64,000 nucleotides of DNA from Agapanthus africanus (Eukaryota > Streptophyta > Magnoliopsida > Asparagales > Amaryllidaceae): assembly GCA_030015575.1 (NCBI GenBank), contig JASDDO010000004.1, positions 320,982,654 to 321,046,653 on the forward strand, in the 5' to 3' direction. Below the pieces are notes generated by a model. The model searched no databases. It was given only the letters and a program-made list of their open reading frames with translations, and was not told the DNA's origin. The translations under genes and the position numbers were made by a program. Shown here one piece after another: positions 11,413-23,312 of the stretch. Every line of letters starts with the position of its first letter. Position 1 is the stretch's first letter.

Positions 11413-11417
11413 GTATC
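11413..11417. repeat. Target site duplication of element B, left copy
   Basis: GTATC just outside the 5' LTR, repeated exactly at 21791-21795 outside the 3' LTR. This proves B inserted as a unit. Confidence 0.93.
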
Positions 11418-13629
11418 TGTTAGTTATATGTATGCCCTAGAGGCCATTACTATACATAGGATGTATATTGTAGTGGATGCTGGGACATATATAGGGAGGA
11501 TTTTCTTGCTCGACATGATAGTATGCTATCTGGTTGATCTTTACCTTAACGTGTACACTGATTGTCTCCCTGTTACATGTTGGTAAAGCCCTTAGGATCT
11601 GTACTTGACTACCTGGACTATGATGCGGATCATACTAGTGGGGACATGGTAGTCTATAAGTACATCCTTCAAAGTCCCTAGTCGTGGGTGTATCGAGACG
11701 GGGCATCGATATACCATAGTAGACTAGCGTATACCTTCTCGACCCATACAGATGGGCGATGGATGATCCCATATCCATTGGTGTTTGACATCGGAGATGA
11801 TATACGGGTGCTCAGTGGAGACTGGGTACACTGGACGGACTCGCCGAGAACTCCCAGATGGTATTATACCTCACGTCAGATGGCAGTTCTCTGGTGACAC
11901 TGGTACAGGTTAGTCTGTAGACCCGAGATCGTCATAGAGTCTTGTGTGGTTCCCACTGTGCTTTGATTTCCATCTTACTACGTCCAAGAGGGCGTGCAAA
12001 ACGGTGGTTTTTGGGTACAGTCCCGAGTCACATGGAGGCAATGAGCGATAGGAGGGGATTCGTCTCTCCCGGTATAGGGAGTTGATGTTGCGCTGTGTTC
12101 GATTGGCTATAACAGGAAATCCCTGGCCAGGGTTGCTGAGATTTACTGGTAAGTGTTACCAGTAGTTTCTCGAATTGTTATAGACCTCATATCGACACGA
12201 CTTATCAAGCTATTGGGGTCTGACGTTTACCACCCCTAGGCGAGATATGCGACATATCAGACGATCAGACCGGACTGTACGGTAGTGTTACTGGTTGGAT
12301 TCACTGGAGTGTGAGCGGGCTTGCTCGTCGATCTTCAGATCGCTCAATACCCGGGTGGCCGTTACGTTTAGCAGACCGCTTGCGGCTTGTGGGTGCTTGA
12401 TATGATCATCACCTGCTGCCGGCGTATTGACGAGTCTTTAGAGTTCTACACAGAGGTTTCCTGGCTCAAGCGAAACGAAATAGGAGCGCATATGAGATAT
12501 GTGCGGGACCGAGAATAATGCGTGTATGTGATAACGTATTCTATTCTCGCGATGAATGTGTCGAATGGTTGTATGCGATATAACCTAGTTATCGAATCAA
12601 GGATTGATTCGATAAATCGATACATTGGATATTAGTCGGTTATATGCGATATGACCGGATCGTTAAATCAAGTGTTGATTTAATGATTTAATTTATAATT
12701 ATATATTTGATATATTACTTTGCATTAACTAGTATCGGTTCACTTTAAATGGATATTCTCACTCGGGTGTGCGCATTGCATATGCGATATGATTTTGTGC
12801 ATATGATTGTATCATGTTTGATGATACATGCTTTTTGGTTAAGTGTAAAGTATTAAACTATGATTAAGTGGATGATTAGGGTTTTTACTTATTCATTTAT
12901 TTGTTCATTTATTCTTTTTAGAAAAATGAAAAGCATAAAGGAAAATGGTGGCTTGTTTTGTATTCTAGTTGAAGTTTCATGAAGCTTTGACCAAAGTGAC
13001 CATTTTGTCTCATGCTTAACCCTAACCACTCCATTAACCCTAGTTTAATTTCTACACTTGACCATGGTTCATTTTATGATAAGTATTGATTTACTTTTGA
13101 TTTTAAAATCAACTTATCATAACATAATTCATCTTCTTCTTCCTTTCTTCACTTGAAGAAAGCAAACTCCATCAATGGTGATTGATGGAAATGAGTGAGA
13201 AATCCAATTATATAGTCTACCCACTTCCTATTTCTTCATCCGCTACCTCTTGCCAAGTAGTAGAGTGTGTTTCCTTCACAAGTTTCATCACTTGGTGAAG
13301 TCGGAGCTTGATTTAGCGATGCCTCGACGTAGATCATCTTCGGCATGGACATCGATGACCTAGCCCGCTTCTTCTCCGATGAAGCCGAAGCAAGAGCCCG
13401 GATTTCGATTTGGACAGTGGAGAGGACTTCATTGCGGAGCCGTGGAGGTGGAGCACCGGATCTACAAAGGTTGTATTTCCGTTTCCCATTAGTTAAGTGT
13501 TAACTAGTTTACTTTTCGCCTAGAATTCTAGCCAACGATCCGTTCTAGGGTTTCTCGGCACCGTTTAAATTTGAAATTGGCATGGTTGATGCCTTGTGAG
13601 ACCTCATTAGGATGCCTAGGAACCCTACA
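11418..13629 (+). repeat. 5' LTR of element B
   Basis: Starts TGTTAGTTATATG and ends GAACCCTACA; 2212 bp, the same length as the 3' copy at 19579-21790. It contains the palindromic GATAGTATGCTATC block at 11517-11530 and a TATA-like ATTATATAGTC near 13207. Short ORFs inside are not considered genes. Confidence 0.95.
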
Positions 13630-13630
13630 G

Positions 13631-13641
13631 TGTATCAGAGC
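13631..13641 (+). other. Primer binding site of element B
   Basis: TGTATCAGAGC lies one base inside the 5' LTR, close to the TGGTATCAGAGC complement of plant initiator methionine tRNA used by most copia elements. Confidence 0.8.
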
Positions 13642-13827
13642 CTAGCTAGAGCCTTAGGCGAAGTCCAGACGGAATTTGAAGTCCGAACGAACCCGAAACC
13701 CCAAACCATACTTGCTCTCTGTCCTTTTTCTAAAATCTGGGATTTTTCAACATTAAAAATATGCAAAAAATTCATCAGGTGATTTTAAGAGTTTCTGTGA
13801 AATACGTGCTCCTAAATCCATTGAACT

Positions 13828-13875
13828 GCCGTGGTTCCGCGACACGAGCATGGCTCGTGCGGCGGTTCCGCGGTC
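13828..13875 (+). promoter_or_regulatory. GC palindrome pair, leader of B
   Basis: GCCGTGGTTCCGCGAC (13828-13843) and GCGGCGGTTCCGCGGTC (13859-13875), about 190-240 bp downstream of the primer site. Same motif family as in element C and the Athila elements. Function unknown. Confidence 0.7.
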
Positions 13876-15751
13876 GTACGGCCACCTTATTTAATATAGT
13901 TTGCAACGTAACTCTTATTAAATTATGCTGGATTTTCTGGGAATTTTTAATATTAATTCAAGTGTTGAATTTTCTGGGTTGATTTGGGGATTCGGTGTTT
14001 CGATCAGAGTATCAAATTTTGTCTGTGTGGCTTTCCGGATAAATTTTAGAATATGTTAAAAAGTTCGACCGGATATAAATACCCAATTTTTCCCCTGTCG
14101 GGAAATTTCCAAGTGTTGGATTTTTCCGTAGTTTAACGACGTTCTAAGTAGTGCAAGTAACGCGATGGTCCCTCTAGAAGACAACAAACCTTAACTCGAT
14201 TATGTGACCGTCTTGAACTGCCCTTTGAACCTTCGGGTTTGGGGCAGTACGGCGTGCCACATGTGAGGCGTTGGCTTGACCCTTCTACGGCTGGACCGTT
14301 GGTACTGAGGCACGAACTGAATGTTGTTAGACTTGTTTCATGTGATGAGCTGTTTCGGGAAAACTTGGGTGTTCGATTGTTCGATCGGAAAGTTTAGCAT
14401 TTTCTGTTTATCTGGAATGTGATACAATAATTGGAATTCACAAATAGTTATGTGATAACTGAATGAATGTTATAAACATAGCAGTTTAGTCTCACTTGAT
14501 CGGTTGCTACGGAATTTTGTTGTGATCAAAAGTCCGTCGCAATCACGTAGCGTACGCGGATACTCGCCGGATAAACTTAATAGACAGCCTCACTCCATAG
14601 CCCCGACCAAGTGACTGTAGGAGAACCCCGTCGCCGAAAGCATCCGTTCGGGTGCTCGCGGTAGCGGTGTTCCTCCTTGGTGCACTTCGTCGACGGTATC
14701 GGGGGTGCAGCCGTCTACTGAAGTTTGCGACGAGCATTCGATCAGGATGTCGGGAATCCTGTTGAATTGCCCGACTTGGTATTGAAATGTGTTTTCAATT
14801 TTGAGACTAAAATGCGGGGTTTATAATAGTTAGGCATGCTATGTCTAAGAAATTCATTTGGTCAGGCATGCGATGTCTGAGGTGGTTGCGGATTCCAACT
14901 GTTGTAGTTTTACACTTTCTTTTCTGTGACCGTAAGTGTAATATGTGATATCGCCGGTTTCGTTGCTATATGTCAACGACAATTGGGATGCGCATATTTA
15001 CTTACGTTGATGACATGTGATGTTATGTGTTGCTGGATATGTTATATTGGATCGTCGTGTTTGAAATAGCCGGGGGTTTTTATGTGAGATGAGTGTTTTT
15101 CATTTTCATTCATGTAAAAATTTGTATGTAATATTCTTTTATTTTGGGCACTTCCAGGTTGCGGAAGTTGTCACCGTTTGTATATTATTTACTTTTCCGC
15201 ACTAGGATGACCCAAGGAGGGGAGCACAAGTAACCGGGTTCTGGAGTCCAGTGGGAGACCAACTCGAGGAGTCGAGTCCGGGTCTCCTAACTCTAGAATT
15301 GGCAGGGTTGCTTGCCGCTCTCGTAGGGGTCTAGGGGTGTGGGTTTGGCTATTCATCACGACCGTGGAATCCGTGTTTTATACTGGCTCGTATTGAAAAC
15401 ACGGACGTCCTAGTATATCCAATATTTCATATGTTTCTTCTGCTGCGATATCTGTGATGTGATCATGTGATGTTCTGTGATAGATACAGTATATAGTATA
15501 TATGATATATTATATAGACGTTACTTATGTTTTACACCCGCGCTAGCCCTGCCCCGCTCTGCCGTTAGTTACCTAACCTAACGGTGCACGAGGGGACATC
15601 GAGGCGAATGCGGATGGCATAAGTGTACGTCGTATTTATCTGTGATGTTCAGGTACATAAATGATGGGACTTCATTAATGTGATTAATGAAATAAAAGAA
15701 ACCTAAGATGTTGTAGAATCGAATTTCAAAATAAAACAGGTAGCTACAGTT

Positions 15752-15995
15752 CTTGCTTTGCACAGAGGTATATGTGATATATCCTGCACCTTATTCGATG
15801 AGGAAAGGACCGAGATCCCTTCACCGGGAGTGACTCCTTTAGCAATAACTGGCAGATGCTACACACTCGGTTTGTCTTTTGATTGCTTTTAAGTGTTTTT
15901 GCTTTGCACAGTGATATATATGATATATCCCGCACCTCATTCGACGAGGAAAGGACCGACGATCCCTTCACCGGGAGTGACTCCTTTAGCAAAAC
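15752..15995 (+). repeat. Tandem pair of ~147-bp units in leader of B
   Basis: Two units each run TTGCTTTGCACAG...ATATATCC...GAGGAAAGGACCG...CCCTTCACCGGGAGTGACTCC. The matching pair occurs in the leader of C at about 31011-31230. The GAGGAAAGG and CACCGGGAGTG parts could pair into stems. Confidence 0.85.
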
Positions 15996-16136
15996 TGGAA
16001 AAGCCTCAAAAACACTCCATTTCAAAATTCATTCGATCCTACAATGATATCAAGTTCATTACGCAATAGGTTTTCAGAAAAACCTGTCGTAGCCCTCCGT
16101 CATTTCAGATAAGTACTAGTTAGTATTCGTGCTACG

Positions 16137-16329
16137 TTTGTTGACTATGTTAAGGCGTAGTGTGCGGTAGCTAATTAGTGCTTATCTGCATAAGCATATG
16201 ATGTGATTGGATTAGGGTAGTCGTGCGACTTTGTTGACTATGTTAAGGGTCGTGCGGGTGGGTTTAATTCAATCGGGAAATGACGGGTTGAACTTGACTA
16301 GCACTTATGATTTGTTGACTATGTTAAGG
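16137..16329 (+). repeat. Three spaced repeats in leader of B
   Basis: TTTGTTGACTATGTTAAGG occurs at 16137-16155, 16230-16248 and 16311-16329, spaced 93 and 81 bp. Element C has three related repeats at the matching place. Confidence 0.9.
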
Positions 16330-17379
16330 TCATATAGCTTCTAGGGGCAAAATATTATCGGGAATTTCAAGTGTTGAAATTTGCAATGAGATTGCATACC
16401 TTCTATGAGATAGTTGGATCCCGATACCCGCTGCGAGTAAGTGTTACTCCTGGGAGAGTTTTATACATTACAATTAGCTGATCAAGTAGGTGTCTAGAAA
16501 GGTGTCAACGGGGTTACGCCTCTGGGAAAACGAGGTTTACATTAATTAGGTTCGTGCGAAAGCACGGGGGACCTCCCTCAAAGTACCGACACTGGCCTGG
16601 CTGAAAGATTGGCGAACTTGTAGTGTGTAATTAATCCCGGCTAGTCTTTCCTTTTAGGGTTTGAAGGAAGATTTGATAAAAAGCAGTGGGAGCCATCCTG
16701 ATTAGATAAAATAAAACCAATCTATTCTTGCAAGAGCGCACGCTGAGTGTTTTCTTCTCTCTCTCTCCTGGTAGCGACCATATCACGCCTTAATCAAGAT
16801 AATAATACGAATATTGACCGAACCCACTTGTTATACTGAGCTGGGGAACGTTGGTCCCGCTCCAACTTATAATTGTTATAAGACAGAGCAGGAAATTGGG
16901 GATTACCGGAATTCCTGTGCCGCCCAAACGAAGAGAGTGCATGCTGATGCATCATCTTCGGGTGTGTTCATTACAAAGAACTGTTTCTCAGTATCATCTA
17001 CGTCCTGGGTATGTGATACCAGATCAGAATCCCAGATATGTAATCTGTTACATAGGGCTACAGAAAGGTAGAGAACTGAGATCGGGTGATAAGTTTCATG
17101 AGGCAGAAAACGGGGCAAGCGTTGCAGCCAAGTCTGTTGGTCACTGTCACCCTGTATTACCAATACATTGATTCTGAACGAATGTTATTAGATACCGAAC
17201 CTGATATACAATATCATATCTGTCTCTTTATTAGTAAAGAAACGGTAAAATATTGTATTGTTGGATAATGTTTTGAACATTTCCTATATCAAAAGTTGAT
17301 CGGTTCAAGCATGTTATCTAAAAGCATTGATGTTCTAAATCAAACTACAGTTCTTTGTATACGTAACACACACAAGAGG

Positions 17380-17800
17380 AAGAAGTTCAGAAATGAATGG
17401 ATCCTTCTTAAGGTATTGTAGACTAGGTCAGATAAATGTGACCCGACTTGCTGAAGTTACATGTAGATGCATATTTAAATCAGTTTGAATCTACATCTTG
17501 TGAAACTTGCCAGTCATGTCACAAAGATAAAATGACCTCAGCTCTGTTTATTGGAAACAGAGAAAGAGTTAGTGAACTCTTGGGATGATACATGTTGATG
17601 TATGTAGGTCCCCTGTCTACACATACCAGGACTGGTTCTTTATACTTCATTATATTCTCTGATAATCTCTCAAGATTCAGACATATGTTCCTGTTGAAAC
17701 ACAAGTCCGAACCTTTTGAGATATTCACAGAATATGATTTAGAAGTAGAGAACCAATACGGGTATAAGTATTATGTCCTTTGATGAGATCAAGGAGGAGA
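17380..17800 (+). pseudogene. Element B integrase N-terminal remnant
   Basis: Readable pieces match the copia GAG-pre-integrase zinc region and integrase core start: a CETCQSCHKDKMT segment, ERVSELLG, then GPLSTHTRTGSLYFIIFSDN and SRFRHMFLLKHKSEPFE. Integrase inserts cDNA into the host chromosome. The position upstream of reverse transcriptase identifies copia rather than gypsy. Strongly decayed. Confidence 0.8.
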
Positions 17801-18419
17801 ATACTTGAGCACGGAAATCCTGGACTATTCTAAAGGAGAATGAGATTCTCTCTCAGCATTACTCCTCTGTATACACCATAGCACGATGGTATATCGGAGT
17901 GGAGCAATCACACCCTATATGATAAGGTGTGCTCTATGATGAGTACTACTGAGTTACCTATTTCCTTTATGGGAGTTATGCACTTGAGAAGCTGCATACC
18001 TATTGAATAGGGTTCAAATCAAATCAGTTGCCTACCACTTCATATTTGATATGATAAGGGAAGAGCCCATCTTTTAAGTTAGTTAAGATTTGGGGTTGTC
18101 CGGCCTATGTCTGAAAGCAAAATCCGGACAAGCTCGAGGCAATGTAAGTTATGTAGAACTGGAAAGGTTCCAACTATACAAACTGCAGCTGATGATTTGG
18201 TAGAACCGAAGGATTCAATAGTTACCAACGAATCTCAGCCTCTCCGCCGATCTAGTAGGGTTCCTCACCCACCTGAGAGATACTTCGGTTTCTCTATGAC
18301 AGTGGGAGCGAGGATTGCATCATGAGATGATGACCCAACTAGTTTCAAGCTGGCCATCAGGAGTGGGACTCTGTAAGAATGGCTGGATGCTTAGTGATCT
18401 GAGATGGAATCCTTATACA

Positions 18420-18990
18420 CCAACAAAGTATGGACTCTGGTTGCTATATCTGAAGGGTTAAATCCCCATCAGGAGCAAGTATATCTTGAGAAGATTACTT
18501 GGTGTAGATGGAAAAGTTGAGACTTTCAAAACTAGACTAGTTAAAGGTTTTCGTCATCGACCAGGCGTGGATACTGATGAAACCTTTTTCAGTACCTATG
18601 CTAAAGTCCATCCAGATACTACTTGCCACGGCTACATACCATGACTACGATATCTGGCGGTTGGGTGTCATGACAGCTTTTCTAAATGATGTTTTAGAAG
18701 AGTGTGTCTATAAGTACACAGCTAGAGGGCCTCGTAGACAGTGGGAGCAGCGGAAACGTGTGCAAGATGTTTTATCTGATAAAACAGGCATCGCGGAGTT
18801 GGAACATCTGTTTTGATGAATTAGTCAAAGAGTTTGACATCATCAAAATGGTAGATGAACCTTGTATAAACAAAAAGGTAGTAGGGAGTATGGTGATGAT
18901 CCTCGTAGAATACGTGGATGACATACTCTTGATAGGGAAAGAGTTTCCTATGCTACGCTCGATCAATCTCCGCCTATCACAGTGAATCTC
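18420..18990 (+). pseudogene. Element B reverse transcriptase remnant
   Basis: Pieces match copia RT: MTAFLNDVLEECVYK (the conserved AFLNG motif region), QASRSWNICFDELVKEF, DEPCINKKVVGSMV, and the catalytic VEYVDDILLIGKEFPML. It lies downstream of integrase, as in Ty1/copia. Related but distinct remains occur reversed in element C near 27820-28160. Badly broken. Confidence 0.85.
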
Positions 18991-19179
18991 CACATAGGAT
19001 CAAAGTGATACCTACTAAATCCTGGGTTTTGGATTTATGAGATAGATCTAAATGGATGTTAGGATTCTCACTAGTTGTAGTGAGAAGGTATCAATCGACC
19101 CTGGGGAGAATCACTTAAAGTGTTCCAGGGTGATAAAGACGACTGAATGTCAGTCACAGGCATTGTCTTTACCCTAAGC

Positions 19180-19567
19180 AGAGGGACGGTATGTTGGAAG
19201 AGTTCCAAGCTAGATACCGTGGCATACTAGACGATAAAGGCAGGATACATCGCTACTTAAGATGCTACCAAAGAGGCAGTCTGGGTGTATATTAGTTCAT
19301 AAAATGAACTTTCTTTCTTCCATTGTATGACAATGGAGTTGTGGATTATGCCAAGGAACGTCCGTACCATCAGTGATCCAGACATATTCTAAGGCAGTGT
19401 AACCTGATCATGGAGATGGATGATCTCCAGGGTGATCGAGGTTTGGAGAGTAGATTCAGAGGACAACACAGCGGATCCACTCACAAAGGCCTGTTCCCAG
19501 AGAGAGACTTTTATGGGATGGTTGAGTATGAGATACTGCAACCACTGCTATCAGATGGCCCTAGTGC
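19180..19567 (+). pseudogene. Element B RNase H remnant and 3' untranslated part
   Basis: Pieces such as ATKEAVWV match the copia RNase H end (usual form ...EAEYVAASEAAKEAVWL). The stretch then runs to the polypurine tract. Decayed. Confidence 0.6.
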
Positions 19568-19578
19568 AAGTGGGAGAT
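19568..19578 (+). other. Polypurine tract of element B
   Basis: AAGTGGGAGAT directly abuts the 3' LTR start TGTTAG. This is the usual plus-strand primer of plant copia elements. Confidence 0.9.
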
Positions 19579-21790
19579 TGTTAGTTATATGTATGCCCTA
19601 GAGGCCATTACTATACATAGGATGTATATTGTAGTGGATGCTGGGACATATATAGGGAGGACTTTCTTGCTCGACATGATAGTATGCTATCTGGTTGATC
19701 TTTACCTTAACGTGTACACTGATTGTCTCCCTGTTACATGTTGGTAAAGCCCTTAGGATCTGTACTTGACTACCTGGAATATGATGCGGATCATACTAGT
19801 GGGGACATGGTAGTCTATAAGTACATCCTTCAAAGTCCCTAGTCGTGGGTGTATCGAGACGGGGCATCGATATACCAGAGTAGACTAGCGTATACCTTCT
19901 CGACCCATACAGATGGGCGATGGATGATCCCATATCCATTGGTGTTTGACATCGGAGATGATATACGGGTGCTCAGTGGAGACTGGGTATACTGGACGGA
20001 CTCGCCGAGAACTCCCAGATGGTATTATACCTCACGTCAGATGGCAGTTCTCTGGTGATACTGGTACAGGTTAGTCTGTAGACCCGAGATCGTCATAGAG
20101 TCTTGTGTGGTTCCCACTGTGCTTTGATTTCCATCTTACCATGTCCAAGAGGGCATGCAAAACGGTGGTTTTTGGGTACAGTCCCGAGTCACATGGAGGC
20201 AATGAGCGATAGGAGGGGATTCGTCTCTCCCGGTATAGGGAGTTGATGTTGCGCTGTGTTCGATTGGCTATAACAGGAAATCCCTGGCCAGGGTTGCTGA
20301 GATTTACTGGTAAGTGTTACCAGTAGTTTCTCGAATTGTTATAGACCTCATATCGACACGACTTATCAAGCTATTGGGGTCTGACGTTTACCACCCCTAG
20401 GCGAGATATGCGACATATCAGACGATCAGACCGGACTGTACGGTAGTGTTACTGGTTGGATTCACTGGAGTGTGAGCGGGCTTGCTCGTCGATCTTCAGA
20501 TCGCTCAATACCCGGGTGGCCGTTACGTTTAGCAGACCGCTTGCGGCTTGTGGGTGCTTGATATGATCATCACCTGCTGCCGGCGTATTGACGAGTCTTT
20601 AGAGTTCTACACAGAGGTTTCCTGGCTCAAGCGAAACGAAATAGGAGCGCATATGAGATATGTGCGGGACCGAGAATAATGCGTGTATGTGATAACGTAT
20701 TCTATTCTCGCGATGAATGTGTCGAATGGTTGTATGCGATATAACCTAGTTATCGAATCAAGGATTGATTCGATAAATCGATACATTGGATATTAGTCGG
20801 TTATATGCGATATGACCGGATCGTTAAATCAAGTGTTGATTTAATGATTTAATGTATAATTATATATTTGATATATTACTTTGCATTAACTAGTATCGGT
20901 TCACTTTAAATGGATATTCTCACTCGGGTGTGCGCATTGCATATGCGATATGATTTTGTGCACATGATTGTATCATGTTTGATGATACATGCTTTTTGGT
21001 TAAGTGTAAAGTATTAAACTATGATTAAGTGGATGATTAGGGTTTTTACTTATTCATTTATTTGTTCATTTATTCTTTTTGGAAAAATGAAAAGCATAAA
21101 GGAAAATGGTGGCTTGTTTTGTATTCTAGTTGAAGTTTCATGAAGCTTTGACCAAAGTGACCATTTTGTCTCATGCTTAACCCTAACCACTCCATTAACC
21201 CTAGTTTAATCTCTACACTTGACCATGGTTCATTTTATGATAAGTATTGATTTACTTTTGATTTTAAAATCAACTTATCATAACATAATTCATCTTCTTC
21301 TTCCTTTCTTCACTTGAAGAAAGCAAACTCCATCAATGGTGATTGATGGAAATGAGTGAGAAATCCAATTCTATAGTCTACTCACTTCCTATTTCTTCAT
21401 CCTCTACCTCTTGCCAAGTAGTAGAGTGTGTTTCCTTCACAAGTTTCATCACTTGGTGAAGTCGGAGCTTGATTTAGCGATGCCTCGACGTAGATCATCT
21501 TCGGCATGGACATCGATGACCTAGCCCACTTCTTCTCCGATGAAGCCGACGCAAGAGCCCGGATTTCGATTTGGACAGCGGAGAGGACTTCATTGCGGAG
21601 CCGTGGAGGTGGAGCACCGGATCTACAAAGGTTGTATTTCCGTTTCCCATTAGTTAAGTGTTAACTAGTTTACTTTTCGCCTAGAATTCTAGCCAACGAT
21701 CCGTTCTAGGGTTTCTCGGCACCGTTTAAATTGGAAATTGGCATGGTTGATGCCTTTTGAGACCTTATTAGGATGCCTAGGAACCCTACA
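19579..21790 (+). repeat. 3' LTR of element B
   Basis: 2212 bp, the same length as the 5' LTR, with roughly twenty scattered single-base differences by eye. Confidence 0.95.
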
Positions 21791-21795
21791 GTATC
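21791..21795. repeat. Target site duplication of element B, right copy
   Basis: GTATC, identical to 11413-11417. Confidence 0.93.
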
Positions 21796-21828
21796 GTATG
21801 GGATACTATTGAGGCGGGATCGCCGACT

Positions 21829-21832
21829 ATTA

Positions 21833-21865
<33 letters not shown>
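21829..21865. repeat. (TA)n(TGTA)n microsatellite
   Basis: TA repeats pass into about six TGTA units, just inside the right flank of element B. Confidence 0.9.
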
Positions 21866-22298
21866 CGACTCTGATTTAGGTGGTTTTCTTACCTTTTTAT
21901 TAGACTGTTAGTTTAGATCTGTAGTTTACTTTATGACTCATATTATTTATTGCATATTCATTATTGTTGTGTTTATTATTTAGCTCCCGCATATTATTGC
22001 TGTTCGCATTGCATTGCATGCTTATATTGTGTTTTCATATGTTAGTATCGAAATCATGCTGTCAGGACACCAGCACCATTACCGATGATGTGTATGTTCC
22101 ACATACACTTACTTGCCGGCTCACACACATCATCATCGGTAATTGTCATGTCACGTACACTTTAGAGAATATTATTTAATTAATATCGCTCGTTAGATGA
22201 TAGTTTCGACATATCATTATTGTGCTAGTTTAGATATCGCATTCATTACTGTTATACTTCATGCATATTTATTATTCACTGCCATCCATTTTTATTTA

Positions 22299-22845
22299 GG
22301 GCCAGTCCGGATTTGCCGGAGCCCAATGCTTTTAAATTCATTGTTATTTATTCTAGAGATTTGGGTTTCCATGAAATTTAAGGATTTGGAGAAACCGCAA
22401 GATTTATAAAACTGATTATCATTTTAAAATGAAAGTTGCGGTTTTCTCATGATATGATTTGAGATTGTTCACTATGAGTTTTCTCGGCTCTTGAGTGATA
22501 TCTTACACCCAATTCGAGGAGGAGTCGGAACTGTCTGTGGGTGCATGGTGGACCCGGTGCGGTACCCCGGAGCAAGAAGATCGCAGTTGATCGGCATTGA
22601 GCCTGTGACAGGGGAGCATTGCTGACCGGTGATTGTTTTGTGACTCGACGGATATCCGGAGGATACCGATCGGAGTTGGGCCAGTCCGGATAGCCGGAGC
22701 CCAGGGGCCAGTCCGGATAGCCGGAGCCCCAGATATTGATACTTATGGTATTTGAGATTTGATGATATGGGCCAGTCCGGATAGCCATAACCCTAGATAT
22801 TGATATTCGAGGTTACAGGTCAGTCCGGATTGCCGGAGTCTGAGA
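22299..22845 (+). repeat. Five dispersed CAGTCCGGATNGCCGGAG repeats
   Basis: Copies of GGGCCAGTCCGGATAGCCGGAGCC or close variants start near 22299, 22678, 22704, 22769 and 22817. Each contains a small palindrome (CCGGATAGCCGG). Two are almost back to back; the others are separated by ATATTGATAT-type spacers. Confidence 0.88.
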
Positions 22846-23307
22846 TATTGAGATATTGATATTTATGTTTTGTGTCGATACTTGACACTGATTTCATGTT
22901 GATTTCATTGATGATACCTCGATTTATAAGTATACAGAAATCTCACTATATTATAAAAACAGTTTCCACATTTAGATGCATTCTGTTTTCATGCATTCAT
23001 ACCTCATATTTACGATATATTGCTACCTGAGGCACTGGCATGAGAACATGGGACTACACTTATGCATATATGTTTACCTTTGCCATTAAATTATGCTTCA
23101 GGACATATTATCATTTAAGGATATATATAATATGATCGTATGACCTAGGATTGAGCCATACATTCGATTTCTGCTCTGTGATGTTTTCTACTCACGAGTT
23201 GGCAACTCACCACCATTGTGCCACAGTTTCTTGTAGGTTTCACCGTACAGGTTTCGTTACGGCTTTGCTGGCACGCTGCTTCCATTCTGGGTGATTTGCT
23301 TTGGTTG

Positions 23308-23312
23308 GTGGG
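23308..23312. repeat. Candidate target duplication of element D, left copy
   Basis: GTGGG next to the first LTR base (23313). The same five bases follow the other LTR at 39907-39911, and joining the flanks gives a smooth GGTTGGTGGGTTCACTTG host stretch. Confidence 0.75.

Larger units (their letters stand above)
13642..16775 (+). other. Long non-coding leader of element B
   Basis: About 3.1 kb with no credible gene, collinear with the leader of element C (about 30350-32641, reversed). It holds the paired CCGCGG-type motif (13828-13875), a long G/C-rich middle, a ~147-bp tandem pair (15752-15995), three spaced TTTGTTGACTATGTTAAGG repeats (16137-16329), and ends in a TCTCTCTCTC tract near 16755. 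Most copia leaders are far shorter. Its conservation between two insertions suggests a role in RNA function or packaging. Confidence 0.75.
11418..21790 (+). mobile_element. Element B: Ty1/copia, non-autonomous, full length (10.4 kb)
   Basis: Two 2212-bp direct repeats flank a 5.95-kb interior, with initiator-Met-type primer site, polypurine tract and GTATC target duplications. The interior runs from a ~3-kb non-coding leader to decayed integrase, then reverse transcriptase, then RNase H, the copia order. Ends look whole while pol is badly broken, with many breaks. The LTRs differ at only about 1% by eye; at the commonly used 1.3e-8 per site per year this suggests about 0.4 million years. Young ends with an old interior mean it was probably moved by enzymes made elsewhere. 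Lineage within copia is uncertain (Angela/TAR/Tork group suspected). Confidence 0.92.
21796..23307 (+). repeat. Old LTR-like sequence G, middle piece
   Basis: Non-coding continuation of G between elements B and D. It opens with TA/TGTA microsatellite DNA (21829-21865). It has a near-inverted pair around 22080-22145 (ACCGATGATG...CATCATCGGT), five CAGTCCGGATNGCCGGAG repeats (22299-22845) and ends in a GAGTTGGCAACTCACC...TTGTAGG stretch typical of the R/U5 part of Tekay-type LTRs. I see no protein. Confidence 0.5.

Noticed and set aside
11688-11897. 69-residue ORF present in both LTRs of B (also 19849-20058)
   Set aside because: Duplicate LTR sequence; no family resemblance or codon signal, so treated as chance.
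22299-22845. CRISPR-like appearance of the CAGTCCGG repeats
   Set aside because: Spacing is irregular, only five copies, and the context is plant LTR-like DNA.
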